DNA from: Brucella intermedia LMG 3301
Lineage (GTDB): Bacteria; Pseudomonadota; Alphaproteobacteria; Rhizobiales; Rhizobiaceae
Length of the DNA: 64,000 bases
Direction of reading: 5' to 3'
Assembly: GCF_000182645.1 (NCBI RefSeq)
Contig: NZ_ACQA01000002.1
Span: 1,116,001 to 1,180,000 of the forward strand
This document shows positions 63,512 through 64,000 of this stretch, piece by piece. The position numbers and the translations under genes were made by a program. Each line of letters begins with the position of its first letter. Position 1 is the stretch's first letter. Under the pieces are notes generated by a model, which saw only the letters and a program-made list of their open reading frames with translations, did no database searches and was not told the DNA's origin.

Positions 63512-64000
63512 CCGCCATAAAGCGCACCGCGTGCTATCGGGTAAACCTTGCCCTGACCGAGCATATAGGCGCGCAGCGCCTCATCGGCGAAGAGCCCGCG
63601 GAAGGCGCGATCCAGAATGTTAAGCGCACCCGTATAGGCTCCGAAAGCAGGCATAATGAGCCGTTCCCCGTCGCTCACGAAACAGGGGCGTCGCACCGAC
63701 CGGCCGCGCCTGACGATGCGCGCGGCAGGATGAAGATGGCCTGCGATCTCGCCCTGCCCGGCCTTGCGTGACGGCTCATGCCGGAAGGTGAGCGGTCCGA
63801 CCGCCAGTTCCTCGACACAATCCCCCGGCAGGTCGACCGGGCGATCAGGATCGTGATTGCCGGTGATCCAGAACCAGTCGCGATGCTCCATCAGCGATTT
63901 CAGCCGGATGGCATAAAGCGACGGCAGACGCTCGCTGGCCTTGGCATCGTGAAAACTGTCGCCGAGGCTGATGACGGTTCGTGGCTGATAGCGCGCGATG
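63508..64000 (-). CDS. pdeM: DNA-ligase-associated metallophosphoesterase PdeM (partial)
   Basis: The C-terminal 163 residues are present; the start lies beyond the window. Metallophosphoesterase blocks are visible: SLGDSFHDA (block II), WFWITGNHD (block III) and EIAGHLHPAARI (the GHxH block), ending YPIARGALYGG. PdeM proteins go with an ATP-dependent DNA ligase and a Lhr-like helicase in an alphaproteobacterial DNA-repair set, which would be expected just outside the window. Confidence 0.88.
   Translation of the reverse strand, partial: IARYQPRTVISLGDSFHDAKASERLPSLYAIRLKSLMEHRDWFWITGNHDPDRPVDLPGDCVEELAVGPLTFRHEPSRKAGQGEIAGHLHPAARIVRRGRSVRRPCFVSDGERLIMPAFGAYTGALNILDRAFRGLFADEALRAYMLGQGKVYPIARGALYGG

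Overview
The window reads as Rhizobiales DNA, almost certainly Brucella (or the very close Ochrobactrum) and, from gene content, probably the smaller chromosome. The evidence is high-GC coding density, a zwf-pgl-edd Entner-Doudoroff operon, a class I lysyl-tRNA synthetase, a RamB/ScfR-type regulator divergent from isocitrate lyase, DUF1127 and DUF1236 proteins, and RIME-like intergenic repeats. The assignment is from recognition of families, not from a search.

Layout. 1-3.8 kb: tail of a sensor histidine kinase, a frameshifted AsmA-family protein, and an acyltransferase-3. 3.8-8 kb (minus): a complete polyamine ABC importer, potFGHI. 8.2-11.8 kb: XRE/ScfR regulator, divergent aceA, and, after a RIME-like repeat, a chain of four very small overlapping reading frames, three of which repeat the same 15-residue C-terminal motif. 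12.1-15.9 kb: a small helical protein and a putrescine-catabolic pair (puuA-like, puuB-like) split by an inverted-repeat-flanked 23S-IVS-type four-helix-bundle gene. 15.9-21.2 kb: Tat-exported Hint-domain protein, dmeF/dmeR metal efflux and sensor, a prephenate-dehydrogenase-like gene with a possible tyrosine leader peptide, Lrp/AsnC and azlCD. 21.2-28.7 kb: ECF41 sigma factor with its carboxymuconolactone-decarboxylase partner and an exact ECF41-type promoter, GST, LysR, DUF1127, GntR/MFS, HD hydrolase, SDR. 29-34 kb: zwf-pgl-edd, folD. 34-38 kb: polysaccharide chain-length-type protein, HD nucleotidase, membrane protein, proC. 38-43 kb (minus): five-gene oligopeptide-type ABC importer. 43.6-48.2 kb: small hypothetical, TerB-like, frameshifted class I lysS, repeats, an SNase-like protein and an S24 repressor. 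48.5-53.8 kb (minus): fatty-acid beta-oxidation operon (acyl-CoA dehydrogenase, thiolase, FadJ/FadB). 54-57 kb: rpsU paralogue, small basic protein, cspA, DUF1236, MerR. 57-64 kb: frameshifted PodJ-like Sel1/peptidoglycan-binding protein, an orphan protein, TSUP permease, TIGR02186 protein and the C-terminal part of PdeM.

Metabolically the window joins carbon routing (glyoxylate shunt, beta-oxidation, Entner-Doudoroff) with polyamine and peptide uptake. Regulators usually sit beside their likely targets, and several candidate operators can be read directly.

Three long genes (AsmA-like, lysS, PodJ-like) each carry one frame change; two are an extra G in a GGG run. Since LysRS should be essential, sequencing error is a serious alternative to real gene decay. 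The most unusual item is the aceA-linked array of tiny frames: its third copy differs from the first by synonymous changes only in the repeated motif.
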